In this document: positions 1-5,268 of the stretch, one piece after another
Layout of the letters: each line of letters opens with the position of its first letter
Numbering within the stretch: position 1 is the first letter of the stretch
Assembly (NCBI GenBank): GCA_028708195.1
Contig: JAQVZK010000178.1
Location: 1 to 5,268 of the forward strand
Direction: 5' to 3'
DNA length: 5,268 bases
DNA from: Desulfovibrio sp.
Lineage (GTDB): Bacteria > Desulfobacterota > Desulfovibrionia > Desulfovibrionales > Desulfovibrionaceae
Made by a program: the position numbers and the translations under genes
Notes under the pieces: generated by a model
The model's database searches: none
The model's input: the letters and a program-made list of their open reading frames with translations, nothing else
What the model was told of the DNA's origin: nothing

Positions 1-54
1 CGGGCATGAGCAGGCAGGACAATCCGCGTCGCTGCCAGAGGGCGGACAGGGGAT
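1..54. other. Short region beyond coaBC, no supported gene
   Basis: These 54 bases lie downstream of the coaBC stop codon and run to the window edge. A minus-strand ATG at 7-5 could begin another gene of the same operon, but it has no clear Shine-Dalgarno site and only seven bases of frame are visible. I see no hairpin followed by a T-run on the minus strand, so no coaBC terminator can be called here. Confidence 0.5.
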
Positions 55-1308
55 TTACAAACGCAAAAGCCACGAACACAACTCCCAGGCCACGTCGGCC
101 TTGCTCTGGTTGGGCCAGATATCTTCGCGCCCGTTGGCGTCCACCACAGCCATGCTGTTGGTGGGGGAGCAAAAACCGCTGTCTGCACAGTTAACAAGGT
201 TGCCCGCCAGAAGATCGGCCTTTTTGCGGGCAAGTTTGGTGTGGGCCAGAGACAGCAGGGCGTGCATGTCTGGCGCGGTTTCTGCGGCAAAGGCCAGAAT
301 TTTCTGATCCGGTGTGCGCTTTTCTGCAAGGCTTTGCAAAATGTCCGGGTTGGGTTGGAAGTCCAGGCTGAATCCCTGTGGGGCTTCGGCTTTTTTGAAC
401 TTGCGCCCACCAAGGGGTTTGGGCGAAAAATCCGCCACTGCGGCGGTGAACATGCCCACATCCATCTGCGCCCACAGGTCGGCGGCCACGGCGTACATGT
501 CTTTGGCGCTGACAACGTCGCGCCGCGTGATGCCCTGCGGCATGCGGGTGCGCACGCCTGGGCCGCATATGGCCGTGACCTCTGCCCCGCGCAGCCATGC
601 GCAGACGGCCAGAGCCGCGCCCATAAGGCCGCTGGATGGGTTGGACCAGAAGCGCACACTGTCCCAGACCTCGCGCGTGGGGCCAAGGGTGACCATGACG
701 CGCTTGCCAGCCATGTCTTGCGGGGTCAGCGCCCGCAGGGCCGAGAGAAAGATGTCGTGCAGGGGGGCAAGGCGGCCTTGGCCTTCGTCGCCGCAGGCAG
801 TGCCGCCGCAACCGGGGGCAACGATGCAGGCTCCCCTTTGGCGCAGCAGTTCCACATTGGCTCTGGTGGCGGGGTGGCCCCACATGCGCGGGTTCATGGC
901 CGGGGCAATGACCAGGGGGCCATCGAAAGCCAGAGCCTGCGCGGCCAGCATGTCGTCCGCCGCCCCGTGGGCAAGGCGAAAGAGTGCGTCAGCCGAAGCC
1001 GGAGCCACCACCATAGCATGGGCGTGCTGCCCGGGTTCCAGATGGGCGAAAATTTCTTGTCCCGTTGTGAACATGTCTTCGTAGACAGGGGTTGCCCCCA
1101 GAGACTCAAAGAGCATGGGCGTCACAAAGTGCCGCGCTCCGGGGGTGATTGTGGCCGAGACATGAATGCCAATGCCGCGCCAGGCCCTGAGCAGGTCCAC
1201 CGCCCTATAGCAGGCCACGGAACCGCACACGCCAAGATGCAGACGCTTGTGCTCAAAGCGGGTGCTGTGGTCAAAGGGTGTTTTCAGGCCGCTTTTCTGG
1301 TCGTTCAT
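55..1308 (-). CDS. coaBC: Bifunctional phosphopantothenoylcysteine decarboxylase / phosphopantothenate--cysteine ligase (CoaBC, Dfp)
   Basis: This cytoplasmic enzyme performs two steps of CoA synthesis: it joins 4'-phosphopantothenate to cysteine using CTP, then decarboxylates the product to 4'-phosphopantetheine with FMN. Of 417 residues (usual length about 400), roughly 22-190 form the CoaC flavoprotein domain. It shows GVCGSVACYRA (26-36), His89 aligned with the catalytic His, APASAD (102-107), PAMNPRMW (136-143, Asn139) and ACGDEGQGR (171-179, Cys172). Residues 200-417 form CoaB, with GPTRE (209-213), SNPSSGLMG (222-230, Asn223), KFKK (303-306), NPDIL (320-324) and FAAET (340-344). The chosen ATG overlaps the upstream stop as ATGA and has AGGAG eight bases upstream. 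This leaves an N-terminus slightly longer than in E. coli, but no better start is visible. Position 228 is Leu where many relatives have a basic residue; other core motifs are intact, so the enzyme looks functional. Confidence 0.96.
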   Translation of the reverse strand: MNDQKSGLKTPFDHSTRFEHKRLHLGVCGSVACYRAVDLLRAWRGIGIHVSATITPGARHFVTPMLFESLGATPVYEDMFTTGQEIFAHLEPGQHAHAMVVAPASADALFRLAHGAADDMLAAQALAFDGPLVIAPAMNPRMWGHPATRANVELLRQRGACIVAPGCGGTACGDEGQGRLAPLHDIFLSALRALTPQDMAGKRVMVTLGPTREVWDSVRFWSNPSSGLMGAALAVCAWLRGAEVTAICGPGVRTRMPQGITRRDVVSAKDMYAVAADLWAQMDVGMFTAAVADFSPKPLGGRKFKKAEAPQGFSLDFQPNPDILQSLAEKRTPDQKILAFAAETAPDMHALLSLAHTKLARKKADLLAGNLVNCADSGFCSPTNSMAVVDANGREDIWPNQSKADVAWELCSWLLRL

Positions 1309-1934
1309 AGGCTTCGCTCCTGCAGACCGCCGCTGCTGTTGCCACCATACGTACCGCCGCTCTGGCCCGGCTGACCACCCTGCCCCTGATGCCCGCCCTG
1401 GGGCGCGGTGTTCATGCCGCCAGTGCCTGAGCCCCCGGCATCACCGCCACCGCTGTTTGGGGTATTGGCGGCGTCCTGCATGGGCAGGGGCGCGCCATCG
1501 GGCAGGCGGTCAGCAACCCAGATATTCAGAACAGTCAGCATGCTCGCCTGGCTTTCAAAAGTCAGCACAGCCATAGTCGAGCCGCGGTCATAAACATAGA
1601 CGGCGCGTGCGCCCTTGCGCAGGGCCATGCGTAATTGCCAGCCCTGACCCTGTAGGCCAGAGTACATGATCTGCGCCGCAAATCCCGTATTAACCTGCCC
1701 GCGCAGTACCTCCAGCCCCTGACGCCCGCCGCCGGGGCCGAAGTCCTGAAAGCCATGCGAGCCATAGCGCTGCATGCCTGCGGGTGTGGGCACGCCGAGC
1801 AGGAGGCTTGTGGCGGTATCCGTGCCGCCGGTCAGTGGGTCGCTGGAAAAAGGATTTTCCAGCCCAATAGATGCGCAGCCCGGCAGGGTAGCGAGAAGTG
1901 ACAGTAACGTAAGGATGACAAGAGGCCGCCGCAT
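1305..1934 (-). CDS. Putative lipoprotein with Gly/Gln-rich C-terminal tail, unknown function
   Basis: I do not recognise a named family. The 209-residue product starts with a type II signal peptide: Arg2-Arg3, a hydrophobic stretch (4-17) and lipobox LPGC with Cys20 as the lipidated residue. Pro at the -2 position is less typical. Residue +2 is Ala, not Asp, which under Lol rules known from E. coli would favour the outer membrane. Residues about 48-128 form a compact domain with GVPTPAGM, a LxG turn, GQGWQL (96-101) and alternating strands VYVYDRG and MAVLTF. This resembles small periplasmic lipoproteins of sulfate and iron reducers, by impression only. Residues 157-203 are low complexity, rich in Gly, Gln, Ser and Asn, and likely disordered. 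The ATG has AAGGAG seven bases upstream. The stop overlaps the coaBC start, so the two genes are probably translationally coupled. Confidence 0.85.
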   Translation of the reverse strand: MRRPLVILTLLSLLATLPGCASIGLENPFSSDPLTGGTDTATSLLLGVPTPAGMQRYGSHGFQDFGPGGGRQGLEVLRGQVNTGFAAQIMYSGLQGQGWQLRMALRKGARAVYVYDRGSTMAVLTFESQASMLTVLNIWVADRLPDGAPLPMQDAANTPNSGGGDAGGSGTGGMNTAPQGGHQGQGGQPGQSGGTYGGNSSGGLQERSL

Positions 1935-1943
1935 GGCTATACT
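1915..1943 (+). promoter_or_regulatory. Candidate sigma70-type promoter for queA, overlapping the lipoprotein start
   Basis: ATGACA (1915-1920) and TATACT (1938-1943) are 17 bases apart, each matching the consensus at five of six positions. This is the best promoter-like pair I found in the window. Transcription would begin near 1950, giving queA a leader of about 113 bases. The -35 element lies inside the first codons of the divergent lipoprotein gene and the -10 covers its Shine-Dalgarno region, so the two genes may compete for polymerase. Confidence 0.5.
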
Positions 1944-1949
1944 CCTTCC

Positions 1950-1973
1950 CTCCCTTCGTCATATCGAGGGGAG
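1950..1973. repeat. 9-bp inverted repeat in the divergent region, operator or leader hairpin
   Basis: The arms CTCCCTTCG (1950-1958) and CGAGGGGAG (1965-1973) pair over nine positions, with one G-U pair in RNA, around a six-base spacer TCATAT. The repeat begins at the predicted queA start point and ends a few bases from the predicted lipoprotein start point. It could be a dimeric regulator's operator acting on both directions, or a 5'-end RNA hairpin. On the minus strand it sits directly upstream of the lipoprotein Shine-Dalgarno sequence. No T-run follows on either strand, so it is not a terminator. Confidence 0.5.
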
Positions 1974-1983
1974 CAATCACGAC

Positions 1984-2012
1984 ACCCTAGCCTCAACGCC
2001 TTGCGCTGACAA
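1984..2012 (-). promoter_or_regulatory. Candidate sigma70-type promoter for the lipoprotein-coaBC operon
   Basis: Read on the minus strand, TTGTCA (2012-2007) and TAGGGT (1989-1984) are separated by 17 bases. The -35 matches the consensus at five of six positions and the -10 at only three, but both outer key positions of the -10 (TA...T) are kept. Transcription would start near 1977, about 43 bases before the lipoprotein ATG. The call rests on pattern alone. Confidence 0.35.
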
Positions 2013-2062
2013 GAGCAGCAGGGGCGGAAAGGGCGGGAACATATAACCAAGGCTCGGAAGCC

Positions 2063-3160
2063 ATGCATATTGAGGAAGCGGATTTTTTACTGGAAAATTA
2101 CCGTTTTGACCTGCCGCAGGAGCAGATAGCCCAGTTTCCCCCCAGTGAGCGGGGCGGCTCGCGGCTGCTGGTCATGCCGCGCACCGGCGCACTGAACCTG
2201 CGCCACGAAAAATTCTGCGATCTGCCGGACTGCCTGCCCCAAGGGGCATTGTTGATAGCAAATAATTCCCGTGTATTGCAGGCGCGCCTTCTGGGCACGC
2301 GCTCCACGGGCGGCAAGGTGGAATTTTTGCTGCTGACGCCCCTGCCGCTGGTGGTGGAGCGGGCGAGAGCCGACAAGAGCGGCGGCTTTTCTGCAGAGGC
2401 CGAAGGGCTTGTGCGCTCTGGCGGCAGCATCCGCGAAGGGGAATCCTTTGATTTTGGCGCGGGCATTGGCGTGACCGTGCTGGAATCCGGCCCGTTCGGC
2501 CAGCGCCGTGTGCGCCTGACCTGGAAGGGCGATCTGGCGGCGGCCTTTGCGGCCACGGGGCATATCCCCCTGCCGCCCTACATCAAAAGGCCTGACGCCG
2601 AGGATGATCTGAGCCGCTACCAGACCGTCTATGCCCGGCAGGACAAGACGGGCTCTGTGGCAGCGCCCACGGCGGGCCTGCATTTTACCCCGCCCCTGCG
2701 GGAAAAATTGGCTGAAAGGGGCTTCCAATGGGCAGAAGTGACCCTATATGTAGGGTACGGCACTTTTAGCCCGGTGCGTAACGCCGACATACGCAGCCAC
2801 CGCATGCACCGCGAATATGTGGAAGTTCCCGAAGCCACGGCCTTGGCCATTGCTGAGGCGCGCGCGCAAAAAAGGCCCGTCATAGCAGTGGGAACCACCA
2901 GCCTGCGCGCCCTTGAGGGCGTGGCGGAGCTTTGTGGCCGTGTGCAGGCGTACACGGGCTGGACAGATATTTTTCTTTATCCTGGCAGGTCGTTTCGCGT
3001 GATTGATGGTCTGGTGACAAACTTTCATTTGCCGGAATCTTCACTGCTTATGCTGGTTTCGGCCTTTGTGGGGCGCAGGCGTATGCTTGATACCTATGCC
3101 GAGGCCATTGCCCAAAAGTACAGATTTTTTTCATATGGGGATGCCATGCTGATCCGCTGA
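2063..3160 (+). CDS. queA: S-adenosylmethionine:tRNA ribosyltransferase-isomerase (QueA)
   Basis: QueA transfers and isomerises the ribosyl part of S-adenosylmethionine onto the 7-aminomethyl-7-deazaguanine at the wobble position of GUN-anticodon tRNAs, forming epoxyqueuosine, the penultimate step to queuosine. The 365-residue product is close to the usual family length. Family motifs run through it: FDLPQEQIAQFPPSERGGSR (15-34), the NNSRVLQARLLG region (67-78), TGHIPLPPYIKR (165-176), RYQTVYA then GSVAAPTAGLHFT (185-209), GTTSLRALE (277-285), TDIFLYPGRSF (301-311), DGLVTNFHLPESSLLMLVSAF (315-335) and the C-terminal YGDAML (358-363). The chosen ATG gives about ten residues before the usual family start. 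The best ribosome site is AAGG (2049-2052) at a ten-base distance, with GGAAG closer in, so the start is a little uncertain. No other queuosine gene is nearby; it appears to be transcribed alone. Confidence 0.96.
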   Translation: MHIEEADFLLENYRFDLPQEQIAQFPPSERGGSRLLVMPRTGALNLRHEKFCDLPDCLPQGALLIANNSRVLQARLLGTRSTGGKVEFLLLTPLPLVVERARADKSGGFSAEAEGLVRSGGSIREGESFDFGAGIGVTVLESGPFGQRRVRLTWKGDLAAAFAATGHIPLPPYIKRPDAEDDLSRYQTVYARQDKTGSVAAPTAGLHFTPPLREKLAERGFQWAEVTLYVGYGTFSPVRNADIRSHRMHREYVEVPEATALAIAEARAQKRPVIAVGTTSLRALEGVAELCGRVQAYTGWTDIFLYPGRSFRVIDGLVTNFHLPESSLLMLVSAFVGRRRMLDTYAEAIAQKYRFFSYGDAMLIR

Positions 3161-3168
3161 CGCCCTTA

Positions 3169-3209
3169 GCCGCCGGTTGTGCGCTTTTTCGGCATGCCGA
3201 AACGGCGGC
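3169..3209. repeat. Nested inverted repeats after queA, possible terminator without a T-tract
   Basis: GCCGCCG (3169-3175) pairs with CGGCGGC (3203-3209). Directly inside the right arm lies a perfect 16-base palindrome, TTTCGGCATGCCGAAA (3187-3202), which can fold as a six-bp stem with a CATG loop. The structure begins nine bases after the queA stop codon, where a terminator would be expected. However, the T-run (3185-3189) precedes the inner stem and none follows, so a classic intrinsic terminator is not supported. It may protect the queA transcript's 3' end or act as a DNA site. Confidence 0.4.
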
Positions 3210-3230
3210 GGCCTGTGGCTGTCTTGCCTT

Positions 3231-3245
3231 GCGGGGTTGTCCCGC
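3231..3245. repeat. Small GC-rich hairpin between queA and the ferredoxin gene
   Basis: GCGGG (3231-3235) and CCCGC (3241-3245) form a perfect five-bp stem around GTTGT. It follows the larger inverted repeat by 21 bases. It lacks a T-tract and may be only a by-product of GC-rich sequence. Confidence 0.25.
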
Positions 3246-3251
3246 CGGGGC

Positions 3252-3284
3252 ATGACAGGGCATTGACGAGGCTTTGACGGCAAA
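3252..3284 (+). promoter_or_regulatory. Three 11-bp-phased TGAC direct repeats upstream of the oxidoreductase operon
   Basis: TGAC occurs at 3253, 3264 and 3275, exactly 11 bases apart. Cutting the region into 11-mers from 3252 gives ATGACAGGGCA, TTGACGAGGCT and TTGACGGCAAA, so the second and third units share TTGACG. Direct repeats phased by one helical turn are the usual layout for OmpR/PhoB-type response regulators. The block ends about 77 bases before the ferredoxin ATG, a suitable place for an activator. I found no convincing -10 element downstream. The second and third units also lie in a potential hairpin (CGAGG 3267-3271 with CCTCG 3286-3290), an alternative explanation. Confidence 0.35.
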
Positions 3285-3361
3285 ACCTCGCGGAACGGGC
3301 CTGTCGCAAGGCTGTCCGTTTCCCCTCCCCCGCAGCGGGCACGGTACCTCAAGGAGCATAC

Positions 3362-3586
3362 ATGTCACGAGTCGTTTTTCTGGAAGAACGCTGCAAGGGC
3401 TGCCGCCTGTGTGTGGAAGCCTGCCCCGTGCATATTCTGCGGCCTTCTGGCCGTTTTAATCGTCAAGGGTATGAGGTTATGGAGGCCGACGGGCAATGCA
3501 CGGGGTGCGCATCCTGTGCCATTATGTGCCCCGATGTGGCCATACGTGTGTTTAAAAGTGCAAAGAAGAAAGGGGGCGAGGCATGA
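3362..3586 (+). CDS. Ferredoxin-like 2x[4Fe-4S] subunit of a 2-oxoacid:ferredoxin oxidoreductase
   Basis: This 74-residue protein is the electron-transfer subunit (VorC/KorD/PorD type) of the oxidoreductase encoded just downstream. It carries two classic cluster motifs, CKGCRLCVEACP (Cys11, 14, 17, 21) and CTGCASCAIMCP (Cys46, 49, 52, 56), which by family knowledge bind two low-potential [4Fe-4S] clusters. The linker segment FNRQGYEVME (32-41) is typical of these subunits. The C-terminus is a short lysine-rich tail (65-70). The ATG has AAGGAG five bases upstream, and the stop overlaps the next start as ATGA, implying coupled translation and a fixed subunit ratio. A free ferredoxin is the alternative, but the overlap and operon position argue for a subunit. 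It is cytoplasmic: there is no signal or membrane segment. Confidence 0.93.
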   Translation: MSRVVFLEERCKGCRLCVEACPVHILRPSGRFNRQGYEVMEADGQCTGCASCAIMCPDVAIRVFKSAKKKGGEA

Positions 3587-4698
3587 GTCAGGGCCAAAAC
3601 TCCTCTGAACGCATTCTCATAAAGGGTAACGAAGCCGTGGCCTTTGGGGCTGTGGACGCGGGTTGCCGCTGTTATTTCGGCTATCCCATTACGCCGCAGA
3701 ACGAAATTCCCGAAGTGCTGTCCTCGCTGCTGCCAGAACATGGCGGTCAGTTTGTGCAGGCCGAAAGCGAAGTGGCGGCGGTGAACATGCTGCTGGGCGC
3801 TGCCGCCTGCGGCATTCCGGCGCTCACGTCTTCTTCAAGCTGCGGCATATCCCTTATGCAGGAAGGCGTTTCCTACATGGCGGGCAGCCATATCCCCGGG
3901 GTTATGGTCAACATGCAGCGCGGCGGGCCGGGCCTTGGCGACATTGGCCCTTCGCAGGGCGACTATTTTCAGGCTGTCAAAGGCGGCGGCCACGGCGACC
4001 ACCGCAACCTGACACTGGCTCCGGCCACGGCTCAGGAATGCTATGACCTCATGTTTCGCGCCTTTGCCCTGGCTTTCAAGTATTCCAACCCGGTCATGGT
4101 GCTTGGCGACGCCATTGTGGGCCAGATAAAGGAACCCGTGCGGCGTGTGCCCCCGGCAGACGCGGTGTCGCCCGAAGCCCTGGCGGCCATGAGCAAGGAT
4201 TGGCGGCTTGAAGGCTACGGCAAGCGGGGCCCAGAAGCCTCGCCGCGGCTGATCAAGTCTGTGTATCTGGCAGAAGGCGCGCTGGCCGAGCGCAACCGCA
4301 TGCTTATGGACAAGTACGCAGCGATGAAGGCCGAATGCGCCTGGGAATGCGTGGACGTCGACGATGCCGAGCTTGTGGTGGTGGCCTTTGGCTCCATTGG
4401 CCGCATAGCCCGCAGCGCCATACGCCAGTTGCGGGCCGAGGGGCACAAGATTGGCCTGTTCCGTCCCATCACGCTCTTTCCTTTCCCGGATGCGGCATTG
4501 CGCGCCATTGCGCCCGGCCGCCGCTTTCTGGTTATGGAGCAGAACACGGGGCAGATGGTGGAAGATGTGCGGCTGTCGCTCTTTGCCCAGCCGGGCGTCA
4601 GCGCAACATCCGTGCTCTGGCACGGCATCATGCCCGGCCTTTTCATCGGGGCCGACGCCCTGCGTGAACCTATGCTACAGGCCCTCAAGGAGAAATAG
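3583..4698 (+). CDS. vorB: 2-oxoacid:ferredoxin oxidoreductase alpha subunit, 2-ketoisovalerate type (VorB)
   Basis: This is the alpha chain of a CoA-dependent, oxygen-sensitive enzyme that oxidatively decarboxylates a 2-oxoacid to acyl-CoA and reduces ferredoxin. The 371 residues match the family length. An N-terminal pyrimidine-binding domain (about 10-190) shows GYPITPQNEIPE (33-44), ESEVAAVN (61-68), TSSSSCGISLMQEG (82-95), QRGGPGLGDIGPSQGD (112-127) and GHGDHRN (136-142). A second, transketolase C-terminal-like domain (about 262-371) has VVAFGSIGRIA (266-276), FRPITLFPFP (293-302) and VMEQNTGQM (317-325). The closest remembered relatives are annotated as 3-methyl-2-oxobutanoate (ketoisovalerate) dehydrogenase subunit VorB; sequence alone cannot exclude 2-oxoglutarate (KorA) or another 2-oxoacid. 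The start overlaps the ferredoxin stop by four bases, with a purine-rich Shine-Dalgarno region just upstream. The TPP subunit follows after two bases. Confidence 0.93.
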   Translation: MSQGQNSSERILIKGNEAVAFGAVDAGCRCYFGYPITPQNEIPEVLSSLLPEHGGQFVQAESEVAAVNMLLGAAACGIPALTSSSSCGISLMQEGVSYMAGSHIPGVMVNMQRGGPGLGDIGPSQGDYFQAVKGGGHGDHRNLTLAPATAQECYDLMFRAFALAFKYSNPVMVLGDAIVGQIKEPVRRVPPADAVSPEALAAMSKDWRLEGYGKRGPEASPRLIKSVYLAEGALAERNRMLMDKYAAMKAECAWECVDVDDAELVVVAFGSIGRIARSAIRQLRAEGHKIGLFRPITLFPFPDAALRAIAPGRRFLVMEQNTGQMVEDVRLSLFAQPGVSATSVLWHGIMPGLFIGADALREPMLQALKEK

Positions 4699-4700
4699 CC

Positions 4701-5261
4701 ATGTCAGCTCAGCAAATAGACGCCCAATGGCTGCCGCAGGAGGGCGAAACCCTGGTTTTTGATGTGAACCCCGTGCTCAACGAGCGCCAGACCCACTATT
4801 GCCCCGGCTGCCACCACGGCATTGCCCACAGGTTGGTGAGCGAGGTGCTGCACGAGCTGGGTGTGGCAGAGCGCACCATACTTGTGGCTGCGGTGGGCTG
4901 CGCCACCTTTACCTATGACTACTTCAACGTGGACGGCCTTGAAGCCCCGCATGGCCGCGCCTGCGCCGTGGCTACGGGTGTGCGCCGTGCCCGGCCCGAG
5001 TCTGTGGTCTTTACCTACCAGGGCGACGGCGACATGGCCGCCATCGGCATGGCCGAATCCCTGCACGCCGCCAACCGTGGCGAAAAGATCACCAGCATTT
5101 TCATCAATAATACGGTGTACGGCATGACGGGCGGGCAGATGGCCCCCACTACCCTTTTGGGACAAAAAACCACCACCACACGTCAGGGCCGCGACATGCA
5201 CAATGAAGGCGGGCCCATCCGCATGGCCGAAATAATGGCCCAACTGGACGTGGTGGCGTAG
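4701..5261 (+). CDS. 2-oxoacid:ferredoxin oxidoreductase TPP-binding (beta) subunit, interrupted by TAG
   Basis: This subunit holds thiamine diphosphate and the proximal [4Fe-4S] cluster of the oxidoreductase and pairs with VorB. Visible features are the cluster motif HYCPGCHHG (Cys34, Cys37), VGCATF (Cys67), the TPP/Mg motif GDGDMAAIGMAE (108-119), and FINNTVYGMTGGQMAPTT (134-151). The ATG has AAGGAG (4687-4692) eight bases upstream and lies two bases after vorB. The frame ends at residue 186 with TAG (5259-5261), just after MAQLDVVA. Relatives run to roughly 240-300 residues and usually continue here with a Tyr; TAG is one base from TAC or TAT, and the next codons, TCT GCC, remain plausible. 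The stop removes the C-terminal region with the conserved SPC motif expected to give the fourth cluster ligand. Either the subunit is truncated and probably inactive, or the base is a sequence error. A further subunit gene (gamma) may lie beyond the window. Confidence 0.88.
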   Translation: MSAQQIDAQWLPQEGETLVFDVNPVLNERQTHYCPGCHHGIAHRLVSEVLHELGVAERTILVAAVGCATFTYDYFNVDGLEAPHGRACAVATGVRRARPESVVFTYQGDGDMAAIGMAESLHAANRGEKITSIFINNTVYGMTGGQMAPTTLLGQKTTTTRQGRDMHNEGGPIRMAEIMAQLDVVA

Positions 5262-5268
5262 TCTGCCC

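Noticed and set aside
241..1374. Long open frame (377 codons) on the plus strand opposite coaBC
   Set aside because: The minus-strand frame encodes every CoaBC motif. The antisense product is a His/Gly/Arg-rich sequence with no recognisable domain, as expected from stop-poor antisense frames in GC-rich DNA.
2021..2040. Imperfect tandem repeat GGGGCGGAAA / GGGCGGGAAC upstream of queA
   Set aside because: Two similar purine-rich decamers are present, but they are short and low in complexity, and nothing links them to a known site.
2041..2047. ATATAAC as a -10 box for queA
   Set aside because: It looks like a -10, but no -35 lies at a workable distance (the nearest TGACA is about 30 bases away), and the start point would leave almost no leader before the ATG.
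1950..2062. Possible preQ1 riboswitch in the queA leader
   Set aside because: The leader contains one simple hairpin at its start and then a purine-rich stretch. I could not identify the small pseudoknot layout of a preQ1 aptamer, and such riboswitches usually precede preQ1 synthesis or transport genes, not queA.
3217..3232. Sigma54-type promoter before the oxidoreductase operon
   Set aside because: GG and GC dinucleotides are present, but none has the required ten-base spacing together with the flanking consensus.
3835..4623. Open frame of 262 codons on the minus strand opposite vorB
   Set aside because: It is fully inside a clear VorB coding frame, has no recognisable motif, and its composition is that of a GC-rich shadow frame. 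The minus-strand frames opposite queA (2087-2728) and the TPP subunit (4704-5243) were rejected for the same reason.

Overview
The window is a GC-rich stretch of ordinary bacterial chromosome. Gene content, gene order and protein style fit a sulfate-reducing member of the Desulfovibrionaceae or a close relative (Desulfobacterota). The placement rests on recognising the protein families; no database search was possible. I see no insertion sequence, phage gene, CRISPR array, tRNA or rRNA.

Left arm, minus strand (55-1934): a 209-residue putative lipoprotein with a Gly-rich tail is followed, through a 4-base ATGA overlap, by coaBC, the bifunctional coenzyme A biosynthesis enzyme. The 54 bases beyond coaBC at the window edge hold nothing I can name.

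Centre (1935-2062): a 128-base divergent intergenic region separates the lipoprotein gene from queA, which reads to the right and makes the tRNA queuosine precursor. It carries one candidate sigma70-type promoter per direction. A 9-bp inverted repeat falls on the predicted start points of both.

Right arm, plus strand (2063-5268): queA, then a 201-base gap with inverted repeats and three 11-bp-phased TGAC elements, then a tight operon for a 2-oxoacid:ferredoxin oxidoreductase of the VorB (2-ketoisovalerate) type. Its order is a two-cluster ferredoxin subunit, the alpha subunit and the thiamine diphosphate (TPP) subunit, each with a good Shine-Dalgarno site and a 4-base overlap or a 2-base gap. 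Together they would oxidatively decarboxylate a branched-chain or related 2-oxoacid to an acyl-CoA and pass electrons to ferredoxin. CoaBC supplies the CoA pathway, but nothing shows that the two arms are co-regulated.

The most unusual point is at the right edge. The TPP subunit is stopped by a TAG codon at residue 187, where relatives usually have a Tyr codon, and before the C-terminal part that in relatives supplies the last iron-sulfur ligand. No clearly new biological system is visible. The other points worth checking are the divergent operator-like repeat and the TGAC repeats.
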